From Delphinus delphis (taxonomy: Eukaryota > Chordata > Mammalia > Artiodactyla > Delphinidae): a stretch of 64,000 nucleotides of DNA. The translations under genes and the position numbers were made by a program. Below the pieces are notes generated by a model. That model was not told where the DNA came from. It saw only the letters and a program-made list of their open reading frames with translations, and did not search any database. Every line of letters begins with the position of its first letter. Within the stretch, counting starts at the first letter, position 1. This document shows, piece by piece, positions 10,746 through 23,883 of the stretch. The stretch is taken from assembly GCF_949987515.2 (NCBI RefSeq), contig NC_082689.1, positions 10,593,501 to 10,657,500 on the forward strand, written 5' to 3'.

Positions 10746-12490
10746 GATGCTCAAAAAAAAAAAAAATGTGGGAACTGACAAGAGACTTCAAGGTAGGGGT
10801 GGGAGAAGAGAGAGAAACCTTAGTGGTGATTAGGTTAAACAGGTATTAATACATGTTTTCAAGGAATAATAATGAAAAGAGTTCGTAATTTGTAATTTGG
10901 AAAGATGTCACAGATATATTAAATTTTTTAAAGGGTTATTTGCTTTTTTAAAAAAATGTTCTCTTTTGTCAGTCTACTCACATGTGTTAACTGTTTTCTC
11001 TTTAATGATAAAAAATTACTTCTAGTGTTACTTTGGGGTTGCAAGAATGGAAATGGATGGGGGTTTCTAATTTTTATTTTGCACTTTTCTGTTAAATGTT
11101 TGCATTTTTCTAACCCCATACGTATTTTCCTTTTACTGTTACTGGTAATAAAGGTGCTTGTGAAGTGAAATTATAAATTATTTTCTTTGCTTCTCTATAC
11201 ATATCTATAAAAAACTAACACATTTTATAATAAAAGGAAGGGGTTGAAAGGAAGATCTGGAATGATCTTTAAATTGTATCACTGCTTGGACAGTGCTAGA
11301 GCTGAAGTAGTGGGGTGTTAAAATATATATATATATATATGCACATAGATATCCATATATCTGTACATCTCACTAAGTAAAAGAAATCAATAGCCTTTTG
11401 TTTTATTTTGATTTTTAGTTTTCATAAAAGGAATTTTATTCAAGGCATCTTTTACTCCTGAGTCCTTTGAAATCTCTTTCAGAAACCCTGCATTTTATTC
11501 AAATACTGTCAGCCAGAGCTGAGAGTTCTCTGCATCCAATGTGAATGTTCCTTTTTGATGAGTGAGTAACTGGAAAACTTTGAGAATTTTTTACCAGAAA
11601 TATTAATTACTTCATCACTGGAAGACTCCTGTATACTTTCATATTCCAGCAAATAGCTTGGTAACTTTACAGGAGCAGGAAATGAATTAAAATCATAAAA
11701 CATAATAGATATTTCTAATGAGTTCACATCTCTGTGCTCAGCTTGTGGCCATGTGGAACCTTGGCAGATCACGCCAGGAGAAGTGACAAGATTCCACCAG
11801 CCTCCTGGCTACAAGGCAGGAATGTTGCTGGAATGAAAGACTTCAAGGAGTTGAAAACAAGAGCCTTTGCAGATGGAGAACCAGAGAACCTGGGAAGCAT
11901 GAAAAGAATGCAGTCTCTTAGCTAAATTACCTAACTGGAAATTACTCACCCAGGAGCTCCATCCTGCTGGGAACTCTTGGTCAATCTGTGAAGAAATTAG
12001 CAGTTAAAAAGATCTCCAGGCTGAACATCTTTTATTTTGAAAGATTTATAGTCATGGAACTAGAGGAAAAGTTGGAGTGATCCTTCTAGAATCATAATGA
12101 ATTTGAATTTTCTTCTTTTTTTCCCTTTTTAAAACGTTTTAACTACTGTTTTTCATGGCTTTTAGAAAATACCTTTTGAGTCAGAGAGAGTCTGATTCAA
12201 TCCAAATTGCGCTGCCAGATTAGGCATAAACATTATTAGCTCTGTCTCTTATGACATTTTATGAAGTAAAAAAAAAAAAAGTATATGTACTTGTTTAAAA
12301 AGGAAGCAGAAATAATAGTAAAAGCAGAACAGGTAGTCCTCGTATTTCAAAGGCAAGTTCTTCAAAATATATATATGAGTCACTATTTGAAAACTGAAAC
12401 AGTTTTTCTCACAGAAGGAATGTGAAATTGTGTGAAGAGAAGGTTCACAGAAGGAATAGTGCTGTGCTATAAACATTACATATTTTAGCA
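10746..12490. other. Mostly unassigned sequence
   Basis: Starts with an A14 run (about 10753-10766). An (AT)10 run lies at about 11322-11341. ORFs of 60-87 codons occur on both strands (e.g. 11509-11772 minus) without any recognisable domain. No repeat identified with confidence. Confidence 0.4.
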
Positions 12491-13085
12491 TTTGGGAAAA
12501 TGTATCCTGGGAATCTTAGTCAAGATGTGCAAGTAACAGAAACCAGCTAGTTGGCTGACTATGAGATGGGAACTCATTAAAAGGAAGCAAGGTTATCTCT
12601 TGGAACTCAGGAATGTCAACTGGTGGCATGGGAACTAGGACCAGGAATTGTCTGTAAAACTGTCATTGCTACACCTCTGTGTCTTATCTCTGCCTCCTAG
12701 ATGAGCAGACAGACTTGTGTTGCCCCCTCTGTATATGGCAGGCAGTACATGGTCACCCAGTAGTTTGTGAGGCTCATCTACTCCCTTTGAAGAGTCCATA
12801 CTGGACTGACTGGACTAGATCTCAGCTCTAATTCTAAATAGCCATTAATTGGCCTCATTTAGGTCGGTGTCCACCCAAAATCCAGTGGGATATATGTTTA
12901 TTACCCAGGTAGCTGACAGCCTCTGTACCTGTGAGCATGGCTAGTCATGTGACGTGCCGTCTGAGGATTGAAGGATGACAGAGAGATTGTGAAAAGATGA
13001 CCAAGATTCTTACAGATTATGCCTTTAGGGAAAAAAAATGTTAAGACAGTGAGGACAATGGGTGCTAAAGCAGAATGAAAATATT
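12491..13085. other. Unassigned, possibly old repeat
   Basis: GC content is higher than its surroundings, and there is a motif 'caagtaacagaaaccagc' near 12530 reminiscent of an ancient interspersed repeat that I cannot name. No ORF or gene. Confidence 0.3.
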
Positions 13086-13225
13086 GGGAGATTGGGATTG
13101 ACCTATATACACTAATACGTATAAAATAGATAACCTATAAGAACATGCTGTACAGCACAGGGAACTCCACTTTGCTGTATAGTAGAAACTAACACAACAT
13201 TGTAAAACAACTATACCCCAATAAA
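13086..13225 (+). mobile_element. L1 3' end, short
   Basis: Only the last ~135 bp of the cetartiodactyl L1 UTR: 'gggattgacctatatacact', 'cagggaactccactttgctg', 'actataccccaataaa'. Flanking 'gaaaatat' at about 13076 and 13247 may be a short target-site duplication. Confidence 0.85.
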
Positions 13226-14320
13226 AGAGAAAGAAAATGGTAAGAAAAAGAAAATATAAATATGGTCTAGTCACGTGACTGTAAAACCTCCTCCTCCAGG
13301 GGCTACAGTGTGTGAATGGAGACCCTATGGCAGGTTCCATTCCCTGCCACCTGCTTCAACGAGAGCACCTCTCACTGTCTGTTACTACTTTATTGTGGAA
13401 TGATTTATATCTATTGATGGTTAACATAATAATAATAATATTCCATGCCTACATTAACAATAGAATTGAAGCCCCCTGTGTAACTCTCCCTGATCCTCTA
13501 TCTTGATAAAACTCCTGTCCTCAATTTGGTGGCAAGTTTGTGACAGCTGTTTGTTGAATGAATGAACAATTGACAGAATAAAAGAAAAGCTGGTGGAAGG
13601 GTGTCAGACCTTATTCAAACAACTATATATTCCAACCTAATAAATGTGATGAATGTGCTTCAGTTGGCAATGCATGCCACCCTGTGTGGTAATGTTACTG
13701 ATAGATGATTTATTCTAATTTCAGAGATTTTCAAACCTTTTTCTCTCCCTGGGCCTATCACCTTTTAATATGTTTCAGACAGATTTCTAATGACTGTGAT
13801 CTAAGACTGTTTGACTGCCACAAACATAATCTGGGAAATGGTTAGCTCTGAAAGATAAACAAGTACTTAAAACTTGCTTTAAATTTTAGGGATTAGCCTA
13901 CTTTGATCAGAGGTCTTTTTGTGATGTATGCTCAGCAAAAATGTTAAAGGTGACCCTACTCCAGCTGAATCCATTTTCTACTAAAACTGTGTCTGCCAGA
14001 TGTCTGAAAAGGTAGGGATAAATTGAAATTCATCACCTATTATTTTTTTTACAACTGCACTAGGTGAGAAAGTGGGCAGAGAGTTAAGTTTATATGTGAA
14101 ACTTTCCTTACCTTTTCTTGAAGGTCACTCCAAAGTAGAAAGAAATAGGGTGAAGGATAGGAAGGAAAGGGGTGCATTTAACACATGATTTTCTAAAGAA
14201 AAGAAGTGGGGTAATAGATGCTCAATAGTGGTTGAATGAATGAAGGAGGAACCAGTTACCTTTTGTCCTTCAGTGGTCCATTCATACTATCCTTCTTCTC
14301 CATTAACCTTGGAAATACTA
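13226..14320. other. No recognised gene or repeat
   Basis: Contains a short (AAT)n run at about 13425-13440 and a 'gtttgttgaatgaatgaa' motif near 13548 that may be the end of a decayed L2. Nothing else can be supported. Confidence 0.4.
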
Positions 14321-14324
14321 TACT

Positions 14325-14410
14325 GTACTCAAGCAGGGACTACACTTTGGAATCAGAAAGGCCTGGGACCCAGCTCTGGCTCTGTTAGTTATGTGGGACT
14401 CCCAATAAGT
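14325..14410 (+). mobile_element. MIR SINE fragment
   Basis: Matches the MIR front half: 'tttggaatcagaaaggcctg', 'gacccagctctggctctgtt', 'agttatgtgggactcccaat', 'aagttactcag'. It is cut at 14410 by the start of an antisense LTR. Confidence 0.7.
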
Positions 14411-14790
14411 TACTCAGGGTACGTTTCCCAGGGCTGATCACAAACATGATGACTTAAAACAACAAAATTTACTTCTAACTTCTGGAGGTCAGACATCCAA
14501 AACCCAGGTCTCAGCAGGGGTATGCTCCCTTCCAGCAGCTCTAGAGGAGAATCTGTTTCCCGGTTCTTCCAGCTTCTGGTGGCTGACAGCACTACTGGGC
14601 TTGTGGCTGTATCACTTCAAGGTCAGCATCTTCAAATCTCTCTCTGGTCCTTCTTCACATTACAATCTCCTCTGCGTGTGGTTAAATCTCACCCTGCTTC
14701 TCTCCTACAATAACACATATGATTGCATATAAGTCCCACCTGGATAACCCCTGATAACCTCAAAAATCTGAGCTGGATATGCCAGTCGGA
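14411..14790 (-). mobile_element. MaLR-type LTR, antisense
   Basis: Similar to the LTRs at 8 kb: 'gatgacttaaaacaacaaaa', 'taacttctggaggtcagaca', 'ctctagaggagaatctgttt', 'ttccagcttctggtggctga', 'cttgtggctgtatcac'. The distal part decays after about 14760. No internal retroviral genes. Confidence 0.6.
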
Positions 14791-15074
14791 CACGAGTGCT
14801 CACATTTCCTTTAAGGCAAGGTTTGTTGATTTTTTTGCTAAACTCACTACCAGGGAAATCTTAATCATGTTGACATCAACTTTAAAATCTTTCCTCTGGG
14901 CACCAAAAGCAAAAGTAACTGGATCCAACATCTTTCAAATATGTCTGTTACTTCATTAACCTTCTCTTTTCCATAGATCAGTTCTCCTGAGATGCCGGTT
15001 TCCCTCCTCACAGCAAAAGTGGCTGACAAGGTTTCTTGCACCTTGGGATAAATGCTGACACAGCCTGACAAGAC

Positions 15075-15215
15075 ATGAGATGGAAAAACAATAGTGTGTC
15101 ACCAGAGGACCGCATCAATGCTGCTTGTTTTGAATTTGTTCAAGACGATCGAAAACGTGTCCTTGTGAAAAACATGCAGGTCCAGAGATTCATGGGTCTG
15201 AGAAGAGATGACTGA
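15075..15215 (+). other. Short unexplained ORF (46 codons) before AATAAA
   Basis: ATG at 15075 opens 46 codons to TGA at 15213-15215. The inferred peptide is charged and globular-looking (it contains NAACFEFVQDDRKRVLVKNM) and does not resemble any repeat I know. An AATAAA lies at 15329-15334, and a good acceptor-like 'tttccctcctcacag' ends at 15013, but the frame is closed between acceptor and ATG. It could be a processed-pseudogene scrap, a terminal exon or chance. I do not recognise it. Confidence 0.2.
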
Positions 15216-16284
15216 TAAAATTACTAACAGGCTCACTGACACCAGCCTTTGAGCATCAAATTCACCATATTTCTCCTTGTACAAGCATTTTCCGTGCTGT
15301 GCTCCATGTTGCTAGGATAAGAGAATACAATAAACTCTGGATTATTTGATATTTTCCTAATGTGCTTCTCTTCTCTTCCATTAACACTGCTACCCTGACC
15401 TTCACCTTACCACGAAACTTCTTGAAATAATGATTGAAACACCCTTCCTCAGGTGCTTGCTTTCACTGTAGGGTCTTGCAATCTGAATTATTCTACTGAT
15501 ATTACCAAACTGAAGTCAATCCGTGGAAATCACCCAGTTTAATGCCTTTTCCTAACTCCTTCATCTTTAGCATTAATCTGTCATGTTTTGCACAATTTCT
15601 AACACCTTCTTTGTCCCCTCACATTCCTCCCTCCTCACTTTTGTCTTCCATGCCCCCAGCACAGTTCCAATTTTATTCTTTACTCTTTCACTTTTTTCTT
15701 CTTTAGTTTTCATCCCTCCTTCTGGAACATTCCTCATGTTGTGACTTTGGTATTCTCTTCTTAAAGCTCTTTTCACTCTACCCTTGACACCAATTCTGTA
15801 GTTTCAACAATCATGGCCATTTTGGTTTTAGGCTTATATCTCTCAGCCACTGAAGTTCTATGGAGAAAGGGGGGTTGATGAAAGGAGAGAGATACTTTCT
15901 CTAGTCCTGACCTTTTCCTTACACATCCCAAGGCCCCCTGCACAACTCTGCTGTGTATCCTGTTGATACCTCCAACTCAACATGACCTTCAGACCAGTCC
16001 TTTCCTTTCCTCCATATCATTCTTGCCACAGTTTATTAACCTCTCAATTAATCCGGTTTAATACCATTCATTCATCTGTAATTTTTCCCTTCCACTTTCA
16101 ATCCATCATAAAAATCTGTAAAATCTATCTCCACATGGCCAATTCACCAAATGTCCAAATCTACTTTTCCAGTCCTCTTTTCTACTGTTTACAGATAAAA
16201 TTAACATTTATCTCAACTTACGATGTCAGAGTTCATACGTCATTTTTTTTAAAAGAGGATTGAGGGTGATGTTTCCATTGTTCC
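15216..16284. other. Unassigned, pyrimidine-rich stretch
   Basis: Long pyrimidine-biased runs (e.g. 15590-15780 and 15980-16030) generate antisense ORFs rich in Lys/Arg/Glu. These are compositional, not genes. No repeat was named. Confidence 0.4.
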
Positions 16285-16375
16285 TAATTATCAAGTGTGC
16301 TTTGCAAAGATTAAGTAACTTGCCCAATGTCACACCTCTAATAAGTGACATAGTTAGGAGGAGGGCCCAGCTCAT
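16285..16375 (-). mobile_element. MIR SINE, antisense
   Basis: Well-kept inverted MIR core: 'gattaagtaacttgcccaat', 'gtcacacctctaataagtga', 'catagttaggaggagggccc'. Confidence 0.85.
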
Positions 16376-17985
16376 TTTATGCCATATATCTTACCTTTTA
16401 CAATATAAAATGATGTTTTCCAGAGGTATTCCAAGCTACAGTCTTGCTCAGTATGCCCTTACAACTATTCTGACAAATACATCCCCTCGTAAAGGCAAAT
16501 GCTATCTTGAACCAATTTTAGAATCATTCCCACACTCATCCATTTCCATGCAAAATGTTCTCATCACCAAATCCCAAGTGAATTGACAACTGCTCCATGC
16601 AGCCCTTTCTCACCAGAAAAAACACATCCTGTTGAATATCTATGGCTCTGTGTTTACATTGTTTTCCAGGCACATAAGACACAAGACACGTGTCAGAGTT
16701 ATTTAAGTACTTAAGTCTATTCCTCTTTAGTGTTCAAGTTCTGATCTTGTATCTCTTCATTTCCCACAGAAAAGAAATGCCTATTGCAGAGACTTGACCA
16801 CAGCAGGTGCATAATACATCTTGACAGAGTGAATCATTTCTTGACAGAGTTTTGAGTTTCTTGTTTAAATAATATGAAAGTTTAAATCGTTTTTAAAATA
16901 TTTTAGATGTGCAAGAGATATACAATGATACAGTGCATACCCTTCAACACACTATCCAGCTTAAAAAAGAAACATTACTGATGGAAGTTTTTTGTGCATC
17001 CGCTACCCATCCACCAACTCCTCTGTTCTGAATTTGATGTGTTTCCATCTGGTTCATTTGGTTTTTACTTTTCATTCTTATTTATAATTCCTTAAATATG
17101 ACAAATACACTCCCTACTAAAAATGAATTCACAAGGAAGCAGGAGAAATGGATGAAACACTTCCCTAAGGCTCACTAACTCTTAGATCTGCAGTTGGACT
17201 TCCATCAGGACAGGCTGGACTAATATTCAGTTGAAGCATTAGCCTAATATTTATTTTTAGTCTGGAAAAACATATATGGTCAGCATCTGAGTTCCCTAGA
17301 GGAAAAACAGGAAAATTTTTATGGCACAAGCTGTTTCACTGTGTCTGAGAAGGCTCCCTTAGTTAGGTCTCTTTGTTCTGTTCCTTACTAATATATTTGT
17401 ATCCAGAAATTAAGTATCTGTTATTATTTCCTCCTCTTTGAGAAATTAGACATGCTACATAATGGAACTTTTTGAAACTTTTTCTTTCTCTTTGTACTTT
17501 CAGGATTTTTTAAAAAGTATGAGGACATTTTTAATGGAATTTAAGATGCTATTTACAAAATAAGTTATGGTAACATTAAGGGATTTTGTAATATACAGGA
17601 TATAATGTAATATGAGACAATTTGGAATTCGATGCTATATCCAATGTATTTAATTTTAAGTATTCCTCTTTTTCTTAAAATATGTATCTTCTTTTTAAAG
17701 GAATATTTTTAAAGAATAATAATAAGATGAATATCCATGAAGTTAGCACTCACTTTAAGAACTAAATTGTTACTAATTTAATATATTACCTTGCATCCAA
17801 TTGATTGTCTTTTTTTATAGTATTGCAAATCTATTCCTTCTTTGTATTCCTTTTGAAATTGTTTCAGTTCAACCCCTTCTGTCTTACTTACCACAATTAT
17901 TGCCACATCTTAATATCTGGTTCCAATTTTGTGCTACTTTAAAATGGAGAGATATCAAGAATCAAGAAGACAGAGATTAAAATAT
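16376..17985. other. Mostly unassigned; two copies of an unnamed old repeat
   Basis: Segments near 16900-17090 ('tatccagcttaaaaaagaaa') and 17715-17850 ('cactcactttaagaactaaa') share the layout of an old interspersed repeat whose name I cannot give. Between them lies AT-rich sequence without feature. Confidence 0.3.
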
Positions 17986-17989
17986 CAGT

Positions 17990-20900
17990 TGCTACAAGGA
18001 GTTTGTTTTTAATATGGCTAAGTTAAGTTCTTATCAGACTGATCCTACCACAGAGAGCAACCACAAACACTGGAGAAAGTATGAAAAAAAGCTACCCAAA
18101 GCCACTAGAAGGAGTAGGAAAATTCCAGAGTCAACATTTGAAAGAAGGGAACAGCATGGGATACATTTCACATTTTATAGCTTTACTGTTAGCATGGAGG
18201 CAGGCTACCATCAATGATATGTGGAGTGAAAAGCTTTTCTAAATAAGCTTCTGAAAAAACCAGAAGATAGAGTTTGGGGCAACAATAGCTACTGGTAAGT
18301 GATGTAGGAACATCACTACAAAGCAAGCCAGAAAGAGGGCATCTCAAGAGTGGTTTATAAACTAGTAAAATTTGTGGGTGAACTCTTAATCATGCATACA
18401 CAAAGACTCAAAGCAGCCCAGCTCAGGATAAAAGAACGGAACTCAGATTTAAACTGCTAGTTAACTAATGCCACATAATTTGCCTTTGAATTCAAAAAAG
18501 CAAATTTCTTGCTAAAACAAACAAAACAAATATCAACACTCTTGAGGCTCTTAACAGAATGAACTCAATGCCTAGATATGATCTAAAATTATTTGACATA
18601 CAAAGAATCAGGAAAATGTCAGCCATTTTCAAGGGAAAAGAAAATTAACAGACACAACTCCAAAATAATCAGATACTGAAATGAGCAGTCAAATGTTTTA
18701 CAGCAGCTATCAAATTATGCTCAATGAGCTAAAAGAAAAATACAATTACAATGAATAATAAAAGAAAAAGTCAGTAGAGAAGCAAAATTATAAAAAGAAA
18801 TAACTGGACATTCCAGTCATAGCAGCCTCATAGGATAGGCTTATTAGCAGAATGGAATCAGAAGAGGAAAGATAAAGTGAGCCAGGAGTTCAGTTAATAG
18901 AAGCGATCAAATCTGAAGATGACAGGGAAAAAAGGATTGAAAAGAAATGCTGACAGAGCCTCACAGACCTGTGGGATAATATTAACATTTAATGTATGTG
19001 TATAATTTGAGTTCCAGAAGGAGAGAAGAGAGAGAATGGTGCAAACATTATTTTAAAATATAGAGGTCAAAATGTTCCTATATTTGTTGAAAGTAATAAA
19101 TCTACAGATTTATAGAGTTCAGCAAACATCAAGCAAAATAAAGGTAAATAAAACTGTCTAGTCACATCAAGTCAAATTGCTAAAAACCAATTATAAAGAA
19201 AATATCTTGAAAGAAACCAGAGAAAAGTGACATATTACATACAGAGGAACAGCTTTTCAGATGAACTTCAAGATTGCATAGAAACTACAATACTGATATA
19301 ATGTAGAACATATCTTTAATTGCTGAAAGAACATATCTGTCAACTCAAAATTCTATATTAAGCAAACATATATTTTATTAATGAAGTTGAAATAAAAACA
19401 TTTTTAGATAAAATAGAACTAAGTGAAATTTTCTCCAGTAGATAAACACTATAAAACATGTCAAAGGAAATTTTATGGGCTGAAAGGAAATGATACCAAA
19501 TGAATACTTGGATAGTCAAGAAAAAGTGAATACCAGCAAAAATGGTAAAATTATGGGTAAATAAAGAAGACTACATTTTCCCTTTAATCTGTTTAAAGCA
19601 CACGGCTCTTTAAAAGCAAAAATTATAATATTGTTATGTGGAAATTATATTGTATGTATTTTAATACATATGACAAATTTGCACAAAGAATTTGGGGATG
19701 CATGCATGGCCATATACTGTTGCAAGTTTTCTACATTTAACATGAAGTCGTGTATATTAAGTCTAACTAGACTCTGAAAAACCAAGGATTAAACATCAAA
19801 AACTAATGCAAAGGAGTATAATTGAAGAGCAAATACAAGATTTAATGTAGAATTTTAAAAATATTCAAATATTTTAAAAAGAAAAAATCACTAAAAAAAC
19901 AGTGTATCAAGAAATAGAGGGAGAAACAGAAAACAATAATATGGTAGACCTACATGCAACCATGTCAAAAATTACATTAATTGCAATGATCAAAGCACTA
20001 CAGTTAAAATGCAGGAATTGTCATAACTATATGCTGCCTATAAAAATGCACTTTCAACACAGATAGTTCAAAAGTAAATGGATGGCAAAAGATGTAGCCT
20101 GCAAACAGCCTAAGAAGGCTGAAGTGGTCATATTAATATCAGATAAAATTGACTAAAAGAAAAAGAGTATGTCCAGAGATAAACAGGGACACTTTGTATG
20201 ATAAAAATGTTTAATTCTTCAGAAGCATATAATAATCACAAAAATGTGTGAATCTAGTAATAGTACTCCAAAAGAATATGAAAAAAATTGACAGAATTCT
20301 ATAGCAAAATAGGCAATTTTATAAGAGATTTTAACTCCCTTATTTTGGCAGTTGAAAGAACAAATGCACAATATAAGAAGAAAAAATAGGTAATCTAAAC
20401 GATGCTATCAATTGCCTTACCCTTGGTATTTATAAGACATTCACCAACAACTGCAGAATACACATTGTTTTTTAAGTGTGGATAAGTTCATCACAATAGA
20501 CCATATACTGAACCATAAAACATGCTTCATTAAGTTAGAATAACTGAAATCACGTAGTCTCTTACCAAGATGGAATTAAACTAGAAATACATAATAATAA
20601 GATATTTAGGAAAACAGAATGTTTGTAAGTTAAACAATATAAACAAGCCATAGAAGAAAATCACAAAGAAAAGTAGAAAACATTTCTAACTGAATAATAG
20701 TACACATACATTTCAACATTTGTGAGATGCAGCTAGCTGGATAGAGAGACATGCATGGCTTTATATGCTCTCATCTGGGAAAAAAACGAAAGAAAAGACA
20801 AATTATTATGCAAATACTGAAACTTAGGAGGCCAAAAATGAGAATTACAAGTAAACCAAAAGTAAGAAAATTATTACAACAATGATAATAAAAGCAAACA

Positions 20901-21945
20901 TCAATGAAATAGAAAAGAGACAAATAATTGAGAATATAATCAAAGTAAAATAAAACAGTAAGAGTTAGGTTTCATTTTTTAAAAATCCTTATCAAAGACA
21001 CCATTAAGAAAATTAATAGGCAAGCCACAGAATTGGAGAGAATATTCACAAAACATATTTGACGAAGTACTGGGATCCAGGCTATAAAACGTTTATAACT
21101 TAGTAACAAAAATACAAGCAACCCCATAAATTTGGGGCAAAGTTCAAACAGATATTTCCAAAAGAAGACATACAAATGGCCCATAAGCCTGTAAAAATGT
21201 TCAACACAATGAGTCATTAGATACATTCAAATTTAAACCTCAATGAAATACTACTGCATAGTCAACAGAATTGCTAAAAATACAAAGATGAATAATACTA
21301 ATTGTTGTTGAGGATGTGGGGAACTGGAATTTTCATACAATTTTGGTGGGAAAGTGAAATGTAACAACCAGTTTGGATAAAGATCTGTCATTTTCTTATA
21401 AACATAAGTATACACCTACTCATCAATTGTAATCCTATGCAGTTACTCAAAAGACATGAATGTTCACCAAAAGATTTTTGCAAGATGGGTCATAGTATAT
21501 TTATCCTAGTAGCCCTGAATTGGAAACAGCCTAGGTATTCATCAGCAGGGGAATGGATAAACTGTGGCGTATTCCTAAAATGGAATACTCTTCAGCTATA
21601 ATAAAAGAGTAATAGGTGAATCTCAAAAGCATTATGCTAAGTGAAAAAACCTTTACACAAAGGTCCATACTGTATGTGTGATTCCAGTTATATAAAGTTC
21701 CAGAACAAGCATTTAATCTATGGTGGTAAAAAATCAGAACTTGCTCTTGAGGCGAGGGGTAAGAATTTACTGGAAAATGGTGTAAGATAACTTTCTGGGT
21801 TGATGGTAATGTCCTACAACTTGACAGAGGTTTTGGTTACCTCGGTGTGTGTATTTGTCAAAACTCAACATATGTGTATTTAAAATGTGTGCATTTCATG
21901 GATTGTTTAGTTTATATCAAAATAAAAAGAAACTGTAACTGTGTG
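17990..21945 (+). mobile_element. Decayed L1ME/HAL1-like element, about 4 kb
   Basis: From left to right: a 5'-region-like stretch (17990-18600); an ORF1 zone with 'gagcctcacagacctgtggg' at about 18956; an inter-ORF zone; an ORF2 endonuclease zone ('catattaatatcagataaaa', 'cagaatacacattg', 'tggaattaaactagaaat'); then an abrupt jump near 20985 to the ORF2 C-terminal zone ('ggaatggataaactgtgg' at 21550) and a 3' UTR ('ctgggttgatggtaatgtcc', 'tttatatcaaaataaaaaga'). The RT core is missing. All frames are broken. The large antisense and sense ORFs inside are chance. Confidence 0.75.
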
Positions 21946-22238
21946 TACACTGAAAAGAACTTAGGGGAAAGTTTAGTGTTATGTTGAGGCATTACATTTA
22001 TGTACCTCAAAAAATATGATGGATTAATTAGCGGATAGAGAGATGGAGACATGGATGGTTATGTGTTAAAACATGTTCGGTAAAATGTTGATGGTATATA
22101 GGTATTTACTGGAAAATATTTTTTAATTTTGCTGTGTTTGAAATTTTTCATAATAAAATGTTGAATGAGGAAATAAAATACAAATAAAATTAGATATGAG
22201 AAAGACATCTAAAATATAAAATTAAGAATTATAATTAT
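21946..22238 (+). mobile_element. Old L1-like 3' tail
   Basis: The motif 'gtttgaaatttttcataata' with a following 'aaaatgttg' at 22137-22165 matches the end of old L1 UTRs. The first ~130 bp are unassigned. Confidence 0.4.
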
Positions 22239-22823
22239 GAGAGCAGTATGGAGTTTCCTTAAAAAACTAAAAATAGAGTTGCCATAAGACCCAGCAATCC
22301 CACTCCTGGGCATATATCTGGAAAAGACAAAAACTCTCATTCAAAAAGATACACCCCAGTGTTCATAGCGCTATTTACAATAGTCAAGACATGGAAGCAA
22401 CCTAAGTGTTCACTGACAGATGGACAGATGAATGGATAAAGAAGATGTGGCATATATATAAAGAAATATTACTCAGCCATAAAAAAGAATGAAATCACGC
22501 CTTCTGCAGCAACATGGATGGACCTAGAGATTCTCATACTAAACAAAGTAAGTCAGACAAAGACAAATATCATATAATATCACTTACATGTAGAATCTAA
22601 AAAAATGAACTTATTTACAAAACAGAAACAGACTCACAGACATAGAAAAGAAACTTATGGTTACCAGGGGGGGTGCGGATGGGGGAGGGATAAATTAGGA
22701 GTTTGGAAATAGCAGATACAAACTACTGTATACAAAATAAACAACAAGCATATAGCGCAGGGAACTGTATTCAATATCTTGTAATAACCTATAATGGAAA
22801 AGAATTTGAAAAAGAGTATATAT

Positions 22824-22862
<39 letters not shown>

Positions 22863-22925
22863 TGAATCACTTTGCTGTGCTCCTGAAACTAACACATTGT
22901 AAATCAACTATACTCCAATAAAAAA
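22239..22925 (+). mobile_element. L1 3' end, 690 bp
   Basis: Covers the last part of ORF2 ('cagcaatcccactcctgggc', 'gaatggataaagaagatgtg', 'tactcagccataaaaaagaa') and the cetartiodactyl 3' UTR ending 'caactatactccaataaaaa'. A 12/14-bp imperfect repeat (agaattataattat and agaaatataatcat) at about 22225-22238 and 22926-22939 is a plausible target-site duplication. The frame has decayed. Confidence 0.85.
22824..22862 (+). repeat. (GATA)n microsatellite
   Basis: About nine uninterrupted gata units following 'tatatata', inside the L1 3' UTR, between 'gaaaaagag' and 'tgaatcactttgctgtgctc'. Antisense ORFs with a repeated YLSIYLSI pattern come from this run. Confidence 0.95.
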
Positions 22926-22939
22926 AGAAATATAATCAT

Positions 22940-23035
22940 TTCCCAATATATACAAATATTGAATCATTCTGTTGCACAGCTGAAACTAATATAATGTTAT
23001 ATGCCAATTATATCTCAATTAAAAAAGAATAATAA
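22940..23035 (+). mobile_element. Older L1 3' terminal fragment
   Basis: 'gaatcattctgttgcacagc', 'tgaaactaatataatg', 'ccaattatatctcaattaaa' match the terminal ~90 bp of an older L1 family. Confidence 0.65.
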
Positions 23036-23883
23036 ATCAGCTGATGCAGATGTTGGACAACAGGACTGCAGTGTGTTGGCCAAATGGGACCGTTAGTAGT
23101 AAATCTAGATTTAAACACTTGTCAACCAATCTATGTTCTCAGGACCACCAGGGGCGTCTGCCTGGGCAGAGTTTACAGTGGGGCTGGGAGATAGCCAGGC
23201 ATCTCCTAAATAAAAAGAGGATGTTAGTCGAGCTGCATGTTCACTATTTTTTGACTTAAATTCAGGTATTCCTGTCCCATGGTGAGGGTGCAGTGAGGGG
23301 ATGAAAAAAGGCCAAGAGATTGCTCAAAATTCTCTTCCTCCGTATCAGTGGAAACAGCGGAGTGAGGGCCAGGGTTCCACAAAAACCCTGAAGACTTCAG
23401 GGTACTGAAGGGAGCTTACCTTCTTAAGAAAACCAGAGCTTTAATTACTGACTTCACACTGCATTTCTGAGTGACTTGTGTCTATCCCAAATTAATCATG
23501 AATTTTGAATAGATAGTAGGAAATCTTGAATAAAGTTAAATAGGCATTTACACAAGATAGGATTTAAATTCAGAGCATCAGTGAATGCTATGTGGATTGG
23601 GAAACTATGAGAGTAAATTCCTGATAACAGAATAATTATCCTAAAATTAAACCCCAGAGGATGCTTGTCATTAGGTGGTAGAAGGTGTGAAAGGATTCAA
23701 GAGGAAGGAGAACCAAACAGCAGAATATCAAACTAGAAAAGGTAGCAGAGATTTAGAATAAGTATTAAGAGAGATTAATAGAAAAAGAGCAGAAAAAAAC
23801 AGTGCTGGAACATGTGAGTAAACAGTTCTTGTTTGCTTACAACAGGCACTGGAGCAAGGAAGTTAAGAAAGGTGACTGGTAGA
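23036..23883. other. No recognised gene or repeat
   Basis: Moderate-GC start then AT-rich. Short ORFs only. Nothing supported. Confidence 0.4.

Noticed and set aside
15573..15776. Basic, Lys/Glu-rich minus-strand ORF
   Set aside because: Product of a polypyrimidine tract; low complexity.
22661..22907. ORFs with repeated YLSI motif
   Set aside because: Translation of the GATA microsatellite.
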